23,178 nucleotides of DNA, taken from positions 1 to 23,178 of the forward strand of contig CALFTM010000063.1 in assembly GCA_937916355.1 (NCBI GenBank), given 5' to 3'. Below the pieces are notes generated by a model that saw only the letters and a list, made by a program, of their open reading frames with translations, searched no databases and had not been told where the DNA came from. Position numbers and translations under genes: made by a program. Shown here piece after piece: positions 6,644 through 15,521 of this stretch. Origin of the DNA: an uncultured Bacteroidales bacterium. Lineage in GTDB: Bacteria; Bacteroidota; Bacteroidia; Bacteroidales; Paludibacteraceae. Position 1 is the first letter of the stretch, and the number at the start of each line of letters is the position of its first letter.

Positions 6644-8119
6644 ATGAAAGAGAAATTTAACAAAATCATTGGCGAACTGTACGCCACCGTCGGACGCTTC
6701 CCTGTGGCGGTAGTGTTGTGCGTCGTCTCAACAATAGTCATCATACATAATTTAACTGTATCCCCCAGCGGATTTTTACCTGATTTTTTGCTGGCTTCAG
6801 TCCCTTTTGCAGCACTTCTTTCGATTCTTCTCAAACTCATTGAAGAACAAAAAAGGGGATACAAATGGGAGGTTGTCGGACTTGCCTTATGGTTTGTCGT
6901 CATGGCAACGGGAGTCTATTTCGAGCTACAATTTGTCGAGAAATTCATCTCTTTCCATCTTCTGGTCTTCTTAGTGGTCATCACGCTGATGTGGTGGCGC
7001 AAGAAAGATGATGTCGCCCTGTACAATTTCCTCACAGACATTCTAAAAGCAGGTATCTGTGCCACAGTGTTGGGAGGTCTGTTATATAGAGTGATCACAC
7101 TTTTGGTCTTCGGCATTGAAGGACTATTCGGCATTGAATTTGCAAGTCCCGACACAATCATGCTATACACCCAAGTGATCAGTTTCAGTTTCATATCTCC
7201 TCTGGTATTCATGTACATGCTACCAACCAAAGAGGCAGTGAGCGCATCGGCGACACAAACTGAGACTCACGAGATCCACAAGGTTGCGAAGAGAATTGGT
7301 ATGCCGGTTGTTTGGCTCATCACTGCATTTGCTTGGGTCTATTGGCTGATTAATCACCCGTTTCGCAGTTCTTCTGATGTGCAATTACTCTGCTATATTT
7401 TGATGTTATTTGTAGCAATCACTGAATTTCTATATTATAAAGAGAGACTGAAAACACCGTGGAATCAAGTCCATCGGATTATCATGTACAGCCTCTTGTT
7501 GCTATTGCCGATACTATTTTATGAACATAGAGAATATCTGAAATACTACGTACAATCTCCATACGACGCATCATTCTGGATCATCGTATCATTCATAGTG
7601 ACGATCCTCATCAATTTCAATAAAAAGCGTTGGATCCGATATGCTTTGTTGGTCATCGCAATAGCTCAATACATTTCCATCCAACACACGGAGTTCCTTT
7701 CTCAATCAAAATTACTGAACCCAGAAAAGGAAATCATAACCTACAAATCTGAAAAGCATGAGATAGAAAAAGACTTTGACCATTTTGGTGAAATTTTAGG
7801 ATTGCCTGATTTTGAAACCCCCGAAAAAGGCGAAAACATCGACCTCATTTTTGTAAAATCGGATCGCTACGGTGGTTACTTCGAGGGCGTAGATGAGGAA
7901 AGAAGGGATTCTACTGTTGAGCAAAAACGAAAATATGTATTCACCACCTCCATTAACGAACTGGATTCTTTGATCAAAATATGCAAGAAAGAAAACAGAG
8001 GGTTGAAATTATGGACAAAAGAGCATGACGCATGTTTGTCTATAGACAATTTGTATCAAAGCATCTATCCCAACAATCCACGTATGCCAATCACCATATC
8101 CGGAGTCATATTTTATTAA
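6644..8119 (+). CDS. Polytopic membrane protein, probably DUF4153-like (first of a tandem pair)
   Basis: This is a 491-residue inner-membrane protein. Hydrophobic helices lie at roughly residues 20-36, 47-64, 76-92, 102-117, 136-156, 173-193, 221-236, 247-263, 279-293, 311-325 and 331-346, followed by a soluble domain (about 350-491). The layout, the N-terminal RFPVAVVL start of helix 1 and the motif KKRWIRYALLVIA before the C-terminal domain recall Bacteroidota DUF4153 proteins. This is recollection of a family whose function is unknown. The C-terminal domain contains FVKSDRYGGYF and a late LKLWTKEHDACLSI. It is followed after 12 bases by a second gene with the same plan (NKERWLRYSM at the matching place), so the two are co-transcribed paralogues. 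No catalytic motif is evident. Confidence 0.8.
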   Translation: MKEKFNKIIGELYATVGRFPVAVVLCVVSTIVIIHNLTVSPSGFLPDFLLASVPFAALLSILLKLIEEQKRGYKWEVVGLALWFVVMATGVYFELQFVEKFISFHLLVFLVVITLMWWRKKDDVALYNFLTDILKAGICATVLGGLLYRVITLLVFGIEGLFGIEFASPDTIMLYTQVISFSFISPLVFMYMLPTKEAVSASATQTETHEIHKVAKRIGMPVVWLITAFAWVYWLINHPFRSSSDVQLLCYILMLFVAITEFLYYKERLKTPWNQVHRIIMYSLLLLLPILFYEHREYLKYYVQSPYDASFWIIVSFIVTILINFNKKRWIRYALLVIAIAQYISIQHTEFLSQSKLLNPEKEIITYKSEKHEIEKDFDHFGEILGLPDFETPEKGENIDLIFVKSDRYGGYFEGVDEERRDSTVEQKRKYVFTTSINELDSLIKICKKENRGLKLWTKEHDACLSIDNLYQSIYPNNPRMPITISGVIFY

Positions 8120-8131
8120 AATCAATCTGAT

Positions 8132-9790
8132 ATGAAAGCAATAAAGGAAAAAATAAACGAAATCTTCCAATCAAAAGAATACAGACTGCCGCTAATCGTC
8201 AGCGCAATCGTAATCATTTCCATGTCATTGACTTATGATGAAGATTTTGTACCCATCATACTAACCATCCCACTCTCGGTGTTGTTGAGTTATTGTTGCC
8301 ATGGACGTAAAGGGATTATATACTCCATCGTAGTCATTCTATTATGGCTGGCAGGTTGCTTTGCCTGCATTTTCGAACACGATGGTGGTTTTTGGAGAGT
8401 TGAGTCTCTTCGTTCGCTATCCATATTCTTATTTATATGCTCCTTTGTAACCACAACAAAAATTTTGCGTGGAGAAAAAAACGACCTCAAGTTAACGGAT
8501 TTCATCATACAGAATCTTTTCCGATTAGTCATAGCAGTTCTCTTAAGTTTTATCGTCACTATTTTGTTAGGAGCTCTTCAATATCAATTCGGATGCTCAG
8601 AGCTGACAACAATCGGATTTTTAGCCCTTTGCTCCGCACCATTTTTCATAGCCCTACGCCCTTCCGCGCAAAGCTTTGCCCAAATGGGAAGTAAGGTTGA
8701 TCTGCCTCGGATAACGAAAGGTTTGGTGCGAACACTACTGTTCCCTTCCATTTTCGCAATTACGGTACTCATCTACGCAGGTTTTGTAAAAGCACTTTTT
8801 ATATTGGAATTTCCAGACTGGTTCACCTTAATGATTTCAGTACTCTTCATATTGGTGGTGGTCATGAAGATTGTGATGTATCCGTTGGAATATGGCTCAC
8901 CGACCCGGTACGAGTCGATCGTCCTGAAATACACACCTTTCCTCATGATTCCGCTGCTATTTCACATGACAATAGAAATCGCGCGAACAATCTACGATTA
9001 CGGGATAACAGCAACAAGGCTCTATACAGTTTTTTGGCTGGTCTTCTGCGTAATAACTCTACTCTTGATGATCTTCAACAAAGAACGTTGGCTACGGTAT
9101 AGCATGATGTGCTTCACAACCCTTATGCTCATTGCCACATGTGGAGGTCCGCTCTCTATCAAAAACATCACGTTCCGAGTGATCACCTCAGACATAAAAG
9201 GATATGTTGAAAATGCAGGTCTCACCCTACCTGTCGAGGAGGATGATATTCTCTTCTTAAAAAAACAACTTGATGCAAAGGAGTTTAATAAATTTGCAGA
9301 GGAATGCAAGCATTTAGAACAAGACTTTCCCATCACAAGAACCAAAAACATCATCGATATAGTAAACGAAGGGGTTTTTACCATATTAGACTCTACAAAA
9401 AACAATAGGCCGCCTCATAACATCGTTATTGAGTTCAATAAACAGAACAATATTCCAAAAGGATATAAATACTTTGCTCCAGTAAGTTACAATCATGATG
9501 TTGAAGTATATGGCGAAAACATACGAATCAAATGGGATGGAACAACTTTTTCCTTTCCAAAAAAGGAGTTATACCAATTTATCCCCAGCATCAAAGAACT
9601 TCAAGAGACGGATAAATGGGAATATACTAAACATTATTACAACGGGCAGAAGCTAATATTAAAAAACGAAAAAGCCTGCTTGGTTATAGAGACGGCAAAG
9701 TTCAATCCTAATCCTGAATCTCAACCAATCGACGAAGAAACAAAATTCGACCTTTGGTTGTTGAGAGGTTCTTTATTTTACAACGAATAA
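8132..9790 (+). CDS. Polytopic membrane protein, probably DUF4153-like (second of a tandem pair)
   Basis: This 552-residue membrane protein has about ten hydrophobic helices in residues 18-345 and a soluble C-terminal region of about 200 residues. It shares its plan with the preceding gene: a short amphipathic N-terminus (MKAIKEKINEIF against MKEKFNKIIGELY), the RLPLIVSAIVI helix, and FNKERWLRY just before the last helix. Its GGPLSIKNITFRVITSDIKG segment after the membrane part resembles the conserved post-membrane segment of DUF4153 proteins (recollection). The two paralogues have diverged strongly, especially in the C-terminal domains, suggesting different partners. It ends 20 bases from the convergent M23 peptidase gene with no obvious hairpin between. 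Function unknown. Confidence 0.8.
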   Translation: MKAIKEKINEIFQSKEYRLPLIVSAIVIISMSLTYDEDFVPIILTIPLSVLLSYCCHGRKGIIYSIVVILLWLAGCFACIFEHDGGFWRVESLRSLSIFLFICSFVTTTKILRGEKNDLKLTDFIIQNLFRLVIAVLLSFIVTILLGALQYQFGCSELTTIGFLALCSAPFFIALRPSAQSFAQMGSKVDLPRITKGLVRTLLFPSIFAITVLIYAGFVKALFILEFPDWFTLMISVLFILVVVMKIVMYPLEYGSPTRYESIVLKYTPFLMIPLLFHMTIEIARTIYDYGITATRLYTVFWLVFCVITLLLMIFNKERWLRYSMMCFTTLMLIATCGGPLSIKNITFRVITSDIKGYVENAGLTLPVEEDDILFLKKQLDAKEFNKFAEECKHLEQDFPITRTKNIIDIVNEGVFTILDSTKNNRPPHNIVIEFNKQNNIPKGYKYFAPVSYNHDVEVYGENIRIKWDGTTFSFPKKELYQFIPSIKELQETDKWEYTKHYYNGQKLILKNEKACLVIETAKFNPNPESQPIDEETKFDLWLLRGSLFYNE

Positions 9791-9810
9791 ATCGTCGGGT
9801 TCTTGTAACT

Positions 9811-10740
9811 TTATTTCACACGCAACCTTCTGCCGATTCGCAAAATGGTGTTGGGCGTTATACGGTTCAACCTGCAAAGCCTTGAAACCGTCGTATGGTA
9901 TTTGCGAGCGATCTTTCCTAAATAGTCTCCTTGTCTGACCCTATAGTATTTTATAGGGCTGTGCAGATAGTTGTAAAACTCTTTGAACGATTCCTTTGGG
10001 CGCACCACATAGATGGAGTCCTTCAAATACATCGTGTCTGGCTGAATCTCCAACAGATTGCGTGTATTGATCGGATTTCCTAAAAACCTGAATTCAAAAT
10101 GCAAATGAGGACCTGTAGAGCGACCTGTATTGCCTCCCAATCCGATTGGCTCACCCGACTCCACATCTTGGTTGTTCTTCACCAGAATCTTCGACAGATG
10201 GGCATACAGCGTCTCTAATCCATTTTCATGCTGCACCATGACATAGTAGCCATACCCTTTTTTTCGATGTCCATACTTGGCGATGCGCACCTTTCCCTTG
10301 AACGCTGAACGGATGGTGTCCCCCACCGTCAGGCGCATATCAGTCCCGGCATGAAAACGCCCCCAACGCTCACCACATTCCGAAGTGACCACATTGATGT
10401 GTGGAGGTGTAAAACCTTTGCAATCGACGACAAAAGTATCTTTGATCGAATCCAACGGGAAACGGTAAGGGTTCACACGCATACTATCCCACCCGCTCCG
10501 GTAAATCCGAACGACCAACGAATCAGAAAGAGAATCGACCGGCAGACTTAAATCCGTAGCGGCACTCACAATCGAAGTGTCCGAAATCAACGACTCCGTC
10601 TCTTCATCAGAGACCTCGGAATTTTCGACAGAATCCTGTTCGAGAGTAGGTTCAGATTGAGGAACCGACATATCTTGCGCACTAATCCCTAAAGTCATGA
10701 AGCTCAATAACACGACCAAAAAAATTCTTTTGTCTATCAT
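9811..10740 (-). CDS. Secreted M23 (LytM) metallopeptidase with C-terminal LysM domain
   Basis: This 309-residue exported protein probably cuts or regulates the cutting of peptidoglycan peptides in the periplasm. A signal peptide spans residues 1-21 (cleavage after SAQ). An acidic Ser-rich linker (about 22-75) follows. The M23 domain (about 105-235) keeps all motifs: HAGTD with zinc ligands H130 and D134, YAHLS with H181, and HLHFE with H212 and H214. One LysM peptidoglycan-binding domain ends the protein (about 264-308, YYRVRQGDYLGKIARKYHT). With the active-site set complete, it should be an active endopeptidase and not a degenerate activator of the EnvC type. It lies downstream of the aldolase gene but behind that gene's terminator, so it is probably a separate unit. 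Confidence 0.93.
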   Translation of the reverse strand: MIDKRIFLVVLLSFMTLGISAQDMSVPQSEPTLEQDSVENSEVSDEETESLISDTSIVSAATDLSLPVDSLSDSLVVRIYRSGWDSMRVNPYRFPLDSIKDTFVVDCKGFTPPHINVVTSECGERWGRFHAGTDMRLTVGDTIRSAFKGKVRIAKYGHRKKGYGYYVMVQHENGLETLYAHLSKILVKNNQDVESGEPIGLGGNTGRSTGPHLHFEFRFLGNPINTRNLLEIQPDTMYLKDSIYVVRPKESFKEFYNYLHSPIKYYRVRQGDYLGKIARKYHTTVSRLCRLNRITPNTILRIGRRLRVK

Positions 10741-10768
10741 CTCAAGTAATTTAAATCGAAATAGGGTG

Positions 10769-10776
10769 CAAATTTA
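10769..10776 (-). promoter_or_regulatory. -7 box of the M23 peptidase gene
   Basis: The minus strand reads TAAATTTG, an exact TAnnTTTG match, 29 bases upstream of the ATG at 10740. It directly follows the T run of the aldolase terminator, so the promoter's upstream half lies within that terminator. A properly spaced -33 TTTG is not visible. Confidence 0.45.
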
Positions 10777-10820
10777 CAAAAAAAAGCAAAACAGACCCGG
10801 TGAATCGTCACCGAGTCTGT
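10777..10820 (-). terminator. Intrinsic terminator after fructose-bisphosphate aldolase
   Basis: ACAGACCCGGTGA (10791-10803) pairs with TCACCGAGTCTGT (10808-10820), 13 positions with one mismatch and a four-base loop. On the minus strand a T-rich run follows (10790-10777); on the + strand a run of seven T follows at 10822-10828, so it could work both ways. Confidence 0.9.
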
Positions 10821-10867
10821 CTTTTTTTGTATTTCAAAAGGCGAAAACCTTTTCAGATACAGATTGA

Positions 10868-11869
10868 TTAGCCCAACTTGTTGTCAGAACCAAGCACGTT
10901 GATGATTTTGTGCTTGTACATCTTCTCCATGTTGTCACGAGCAGGGCCCAAGTACTTACGAGGGTCGAACTCAGCTGGCTTCTCTGCGAAAGTTTGGCGG
11001 ATAGCAGCAGTCATAGCCAAACGAGAGTCAGAGTCGATGTTGATCTTGCAAACAGCAGACTTAGCAGACTCACGCAACCAAGGCTCAGGAATACCGATAG
11101 CAGCCTTCAAAGCACCACCATACTTGTTGATAGTTGCAACTTCCTCTTGAGGAACTGAAGAAGAACCGTGAAGAACGATAGGGAAACCTGGAAGTTTCTC
11201 TTCAACAGCCTTCAACACGTCGAATGCCAATGGAGGAGGAACCATCAAACCAGTTTGAGGGTCGATAGTACATTGCTCTGGAGTGAACTTGTAAGCACCG
11301 TGAGAAGTACCGATAGAGATAGCCAAAGAGTCGCAACCTGTACGAGTAGCGAAGTCGATTACCTCCTCAGGGTTAGTGTAAGTGTGGTGGTCTGAAGAAA
11401 CCTCATCCTCAACACCTGCCAATACACCCAACTCACCTTCTACAGTTACATCGAACTGGTGAGCATACTCAACAACTTTCTTAGTCAAAGCCACGTTCTC
11501 CTCGTATGGAAGGTGAGATCCGTCGATCATCACTGAAGAGAAACCAGAGTCGATACAGCTTTTGCAAGTCTCGAAAGTATCTCCGTGATCGAGGTGAAGA
11601 ACGATCTCAGGTTTTTCACAACCCAACTCCTTAGCGTACTCAACTGCTCCTTGAGCCATGTAACGCAACAAAGTAGCGTTAGCATATTGACGAGCACCTT
11701 TAGATACTTGAAGAATAACTGGAGACTTAGTCTCTACTGCAGCCTTGATGATAGCTTGCATCTGCTCCATGTTGTTGAAGTTGAACGCAGGGATTGCGTA
11801 TCCACCTTTAATCGCCTTTGCGAACATATCTCTTGTGTTCACAAGACCCAAATCCTTATAGTTAACCAT
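10868..11869 (-). CDS. fbaA: Class II fructose-1,6-bisphosphate aldolase
   Basis: This 333-residue zinc enzyme interconverts fructose-1,6-bisphosphate with dihydroxyacetone phosphate and glyceraldehyde-3-phosphate, in glycolysis and gluconeogenesis in the cytosol. Class II signatures are in order: AIPAFNFNN near the N-terminus; HLDHGDT with catalytic D94 and zinc ligand H95; VEGELGVLAG with E144/E146; and the two further zinc histidines in GTSHGAYKF (H190) and VLHGSSSVP (H234). Length is normal for the class II group found in Bacteroidota. Codon use is strongly biased, as expected for a highly expressed gene; the antisense frames stay open largely because of this. It is a single-gene unit with a terminator and its own upstream -7 box. 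Confidence 0.96.
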   Translation of the reverse strand: MVNYKDLGLVNTRDMFAKAIKGGYAIPAFNFNNMEQMQAIIKAAVETKSPVILQVSKGARQYANATLLRYMAQGAVEYAKELGCEKPEIVLHLDHGDTFETCKSCIDSGFSSVMIDGSHLPYEENVALTKKVVEYAHQFDVTVEGELGVLAGVEDEVSSDHHTYTNPEEVIDFATRTGCDSLAISIGTSHGAYKFTPEQCTIDPQTGLMVPPPLAFDVLKAVEEKLPGFPIVLHGSSSVPQEEVATINKYGGALKAAIGIPEPWLRESAKSAVCKINIDSDSRLAMTAAIRQTFAEKPAEFDPRKYLGPARDNMEKMYKHKIINVLGSDNKLG

Positions 11870-11906
11870 TTTTTAATTTATTAGGGTTTTTAAATTATTT
11901 CTTCCG

Positions 11907-11914
11907 CAAAAGTA
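11907..11914 (-). promoter_or_regulatory. -7 promoter box of the aldolase gene
   Basis: The minus strand reads TACTTTTG (TAnnTTTG), 38 bases before the ATG at 11869. A TTTG at 11942-11939 is the only -33 candidate; its 24-base spacing is a little long, and it would lie inside the end of the upstream cellulase gene. Confidence 0.5.
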
Positions 11915-11927
11915 CAAAATATTTTTT

Positions 11928-14882
11928 TTATTCTTTCACAAATCTTTCGTTAATCACTCTATTTCCGTTGCGAACTCGCAAAATATAGATTCCATTTGAC
12001 AAATCAGAGACTTTTACTCCGCTTCTCAACGCTTCTGAATCCATCTCGGCAGCCTTCACCACAATACCCAACATGTTGAGGATTTCCACATTCACGTTTC
12101 CTTCCACTGCCCAATCAACTGACAAATAGTCGTGGCAAGGGTTAGGTGCAAGAACGACATTTTCAGCAACGACATCATCAACATTGGTCGCCGACCCTTT
12201 TGTCACTTTTACAACCGCACGGTCACAACCAGAACCAGTCATGATTTTCCAATCCGCATAGCCCGGAAATCCTCCGTTCGTATTGGTAGAACCTGTGAAT
12301 GTAATTGGGTTTCCTTGGTTCTCGAAAGATGAATAGTTGTTCATATTGGTGAAGTAGCCGATAGCGAAATTACCACTCTTCACCATCAGAGTGTAGTTGC
12401 CGGCAGCCGGAATCACAATCGGATTGCTGAACGTGATTTTCTGGAATTTATTTCCTGAAGAAACAGCAACAGCATCTGATGTGAATGTCTCCGATGCATC
12501 GCCATCCAACTCCACTGTAAGCGTTGCACTACCAGTATTGTATGGTGCTCCCAACACATACACCGAAATCTCTTGAATAGAGAATGCTTTCTCAGCAGTG
12601 AACGCAGCACCAATATTTCCCCAATTGACTGCACTTGAAGTGCTGAAATCACTCTCTCCCGGTCCTGCTGTCACGTTCATCTCTCCAGCATCCTGAACGT
12701 AGAAGTAGGTATCCTCCGAAATGGTAGTCGCATAGGTTGCTCCGCTATGAACTGGTTCACCACCCTCAGCGACCGTGTACCACTCATATTCGCCATCACC
12801 CGTAACTTTTAACGTAACATCACCCATAAAATCGGATTCTGCATCAGCAACTTCTGGAAGCAATGAAGTAACGGTGGTTGTGTAGACCACAGGCTCGCAA
12901 TTTTCCGCTGAAACCTCACAAGAATAGACTCCAGCTTTATTCACCCAAAGAGAGCTTCCTTTCTCAGAGAGTCTTGAATCTCCCTTAGACCAAACGTAAG
13001 TCGCCGGAACTGACATTGAAAGATCCAAAGTAGCAGTAGAAGGAGAACACAACTCTATCTCATCCACCCATTCAACCTCTGGCAACTCCGCCAAGACCTT
13101 CACAGTACCGGAAGTCTGCCACTCACCAGCAGAATCAATCTCGCAAGTGTACTCACCCGCCTCTTTAGCCTCGTAAGTGGTCGCATTATTTGAGCTGGTC
13201 AACTTTTGTCCATCCTTGAACCATGTGAACGTCATGTTTCCTTTAGCCTCAACCTTAGAGTCCAACACGATAGAAGAGAGTCCGCAAATGCTGCGGTCTT
13301 CACCCAATTCAGGAGAAGGATGTCCGAATTTATTCGTATTAACAGGATTGATCATTGAGTTAATATACCCCAACGCACCTACAAGTCCCGCATTGTAGTC
13401 GATACCACCCTCTGAGTAGGTATATTCCTTTTCTACATCAGTGTAAGCTCCATTATTCAAAGAACCTCCAACCATATAACCTAACTGCACATACTTATAA
13501 TCCTTCGTGATTTTAGGCAATGCGCCTTCATTATTGTTGTCTGTACGGTAGAAGTTCCTATGATGAGGATAGAACGGGTGGTTGTCACCAAATCCCACAA
13601 TGTAAGAAAACTTTCTTCCATTGTTACCCATGATATACTCGATAGAGCCCAATGCGTAAGGATCGACAGTTGTCGCACCCGTCAATTTTGCATACAAACC
13701 ATATACAAAAGCTTGGTTGGCAGGGAATCTCAACACTCCCCATCCATCATTTTTCACATTTAGGAAATAGCCACTTGCAGGTTTATATAGTTTAACAAAA
13801 TACTCTAATGCAGCTTTACCATACTTGCTATATTCAGTATCGTCACCCAAAGAGGCCATCAGGTAGCAACCCAAATCCTCTGTGTTGTTGTAACAAAGGC
13901 TGAAATTGTGGTTATAGCCAGTCTCTGTCATCATCCAAGACGCAGATTTTTCTGCAGCCTCAAGATATTGTTTGTCTTTTGTCGCACGATACAACTCGGC
14001 ATAGAAGATGGTTTCATCCGTCTGATATTTAGGCTTGTTGCCATAAAATGCGCAAGCACCTGAATTTCCTTTGGCCGTACCTGTCACAAACTCATAGCAG
14101 ACCTTAGCCTTCTCTAAACAGAGCTTCGCATATTCTGGGTCGAACTTCGCATAAGCCTGTGCCATACCTGCCAAAGCAGCACCTGCCAAGGATGCCATTG
14201 AAGTAACATTTTTAGTCGCCTTTCCAATGTAACGAGAACCGTCTGCTTCTCCTCCATTATTAACACTCAACGTAGATTTTGTAGGAGAAGTACACCAAAT
14301 CTTATGGTCAGCATCACCGTCCCCCTTCTGATAATAGAATGTATTCTTGTCACGAACCGCCTTGATGATGAAGTCAGTAGCATATTTTGCCTCATTCAAG
14401 ATGTCCGGAATACCATCTGGGACGCCTTTTTTTCCTTCCCATGTATAATCTCCCGACTCCACATAACCATGATAGTCTGTAGAATAGAAGTCGTCATAAC
14501 CTTCAGGGAACTCCAAATAACCCAACACAAGCATATAGGCAGAGTAGAAGAATGTCTGGCCAAATGTGGCGAAGTCTCCACAGTCATACCATCCACCAGT
14601 CAAGTCATAGCTACCATCCGCATCTTTAATGTAAGATTTTCCTTTCACAAACGCGGAAAGATTTCCTTTACAGTCATTTGCCACGTCAGTCGGCTCGTAA
14701 TCCGCAATCAACCAGTTGGGACCATGACCTGAACGTTGCGCACCATAAAAGCGAGTCGTCATCCACAACGCCTTCTGATATTGTTCTTTTTCAAAATTAG
14801 GTGTAGACTGCGCATTCGCCCCTCCGACGAAACCTATCATCGAAGTTGCCGCAATAGCTACGCCTGTCAAAAATTTCTTCAT
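11928..14882 (-). CDS. GH9 cellulase with Ig-like modules and type IX secretion sorting domain
   Basis: This large exported endoglucanase-type glycoside hydrolase should cleave beta-1,4-glucan. Residues are numbered from the upstream ATG at 14894; the preferred start is M5 (14882, MKKFLTG), which gives a cleaner signal peptide ending at ANAQ. The GH9 domain (about 33-515) has the DxGD motif D104-D107 with the catalytic base, PHHR at 443-446, and the C-terminal acid region SEGGIDYNAG with E495. Residues about 530-690 form two Ig/PKD-like modules (TFTWFKDGQKL... EAGEYTCEID; TYVWSKGD... AGVYSCEVS). A jelly-roll-like module (about 745-895) follows. The last 70 residues are a type A type IX sorting domain (APNPCHDYLSV... 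NGIYILRVRNG... FVKE). The product should be secreted across the outer membrane and attached to the cell surface. DCGD replaces the commoner DAGD; both catalytic Asp positions are kept. Confidence 0.95.
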   Translation of the reverse strand: MKKFLTGVAIAATSMIGFVGGANAQSTPNFEKEQYQKALWMTTRFYGAQRSGHGPNWLIADYEPTDVANDCKGNLSAFVKGKSYIKDADGSYDLTGGWYDCGDFATFGQTFFYSAYMLVLGYLEFPEGYDDFYSTDYHGYVESGDYTWEGKKGVPDGIPDILNEAKYATDFIIKAVRDKNTFYYQKGDGDADHKIWCTSPTKSTLSVNNGGEADGSRYIGKATKNVTSMASLAGAALAGMAQAYAKFDPEYAKLCLEKAKVCYEFVTGTAKGNSGACAFYGNKPKYQTDETIFYAELYRATKDKQYLEAAEKSASWMMTETGYNHNFSLCYNNTEDLGCYLMASLGDDTEYSKYGKAALEYFVKLYKPASGYFLNVKNDGWGVLRFPANQAFVYGLYAKLTGATTVDPYALGSIEYIMGNNGRKFSYIVGFGDNHPFYPHHRNFYRTDNNNEGALPKITKDYKYVQLGYMVGGSLNNGAYTDVEKEYTYSEGGIDYNAGLVGALGYINSMINPVNTNKFGHPSPELGEDRSICGLSSIVLDSKVEAKGNMTFTWFKDGQKLTSSNNATTYEAKEAGEYTCEIDSAGEWQTSGTVKVLAELPEVEWVDEIELCSPSTATLDLSMSVPATYVWSKGDSRLSEKGSSLWVNKAGVYSCEVSAENCEPVVYTTTVTSLLPEVADAESDFMGDVTLKVTGDGEYEWYTVAEGGEPVHSGATYATTISEDTYFYVQDAGEMNVTAGPGESDFSTSSAVNWGNIGAAFTAEKAFSIQEISVYVLGAPYNTGSATLTVELDGDASETFTSDAVAVSSGNKFQKITFSNPIVIPAAGNYTLMVKSGNFAIGYFTNMNNYSSFENQGNPITFTGSTNTNGGFPGYADWKIMTGSGCDRAVVKVTKGSATNVDDVVAENVVLAPNPCHDYLSVDWAVEGNVNVEILNMLGIVVKAAEMDSEALRSGVKVSDLSNGIYILRVRNGNRVINERFVKE

Positions 14883-15015
14883 TCCTTTTACCATATTCTA
14901 ATTCCTATTACATATTATACAATAACGGGACAGACAAAAAACCGCCCCACCGATTGAACCACAATCCGCCGACCAAATTACACAAAAAATGTTAAAAAAG
15001 AAAAATATCTGCAAA

Positions 15016-15468
15016 TTATTTCTTTACCGCAATTTTTTCTACCCGTCTTTCATGTCTTCCGCCCTCAAAGTCGGTAGTCAAAAAAGCCTCAACGATTTGC
15101 AATGCTTTCTCCTTTGAAATAAATCGTGCTGGGATGCCCACCACATTTGCATTGTTGTGTTCTCTTCCCAATTTTGCGATCTCTTCTTCCCAAGAGAGTG
15201 CGGCACGCACAGCCTGATGCTTGTTACAGGTGATGGAGATTCCATTTCCTGTTCCACAAATAGCGACCCCAAAATCACACTCTCCAGTCTCAATGGCAGT
15301 TGCCAACGGGTGGGCGTAATCTGGATAGTCGCAACTATCTGTAGTGTCCGTTCCGAAATTCACGAAGCGTTTCACCTTTCCAGACAATTGTTCGATGATG
15401 TAATTTTTCACTTCTACACCTGCGTGATCATTTGCGATACCGACAGTCAACTCGTTAAGTGGTTTCAT
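15016..15468 (-). CDS. rpiB: Ribose-5-phosphate isomerase B
   Basis: This 150-residue cytosolic isomerase interconverts ribulose-5-phosphate and ribose-5-phosphate in the pentose phosphate pathway. RpiB/LacA family motifs are present: the N-terminal GIANDHAGVEVK, DYPDYAHPLA, the active-site loop CGTGNGIS with C71, GREHNNANVV with H104, and the C-terminal GRHERRVEKI. Length is standard. It lies 53 bases downstream of the topoisomerase IV subunit gene on the same strand and may share its transcript. A weak GATTG/CAATC hairpin followed by a T run (14938-14965) may end it before the cellulase gene. Confidence 0.95.
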   Translation of the reverse strand: MKPLNELTVGIANDHAGVEVKNYIIEQLSGKVKRFVNFGTDTTDSCDYPDYAHPLATAIETGECDFGVAICGTGNGISITCNKHQAVRAALSWEEEIAKLGREHNNANVVGIPARFISKEKALQIVEAFLTTDFEGGRHERRVEKIAVKK

Positions 15469-15521
15469 GTTTTTATTTACCTAATTTTTGTTATATAAAA
15501 AGTTTTTTCAAATCAATATAA

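Noticed and set aside
10878..11884. Several open + strand frames opposite the aldolase gene
   Set aside because: They mirror a highly codon-biased gene, show no protein-like composition or motifs, and the aldolase itself is certain.
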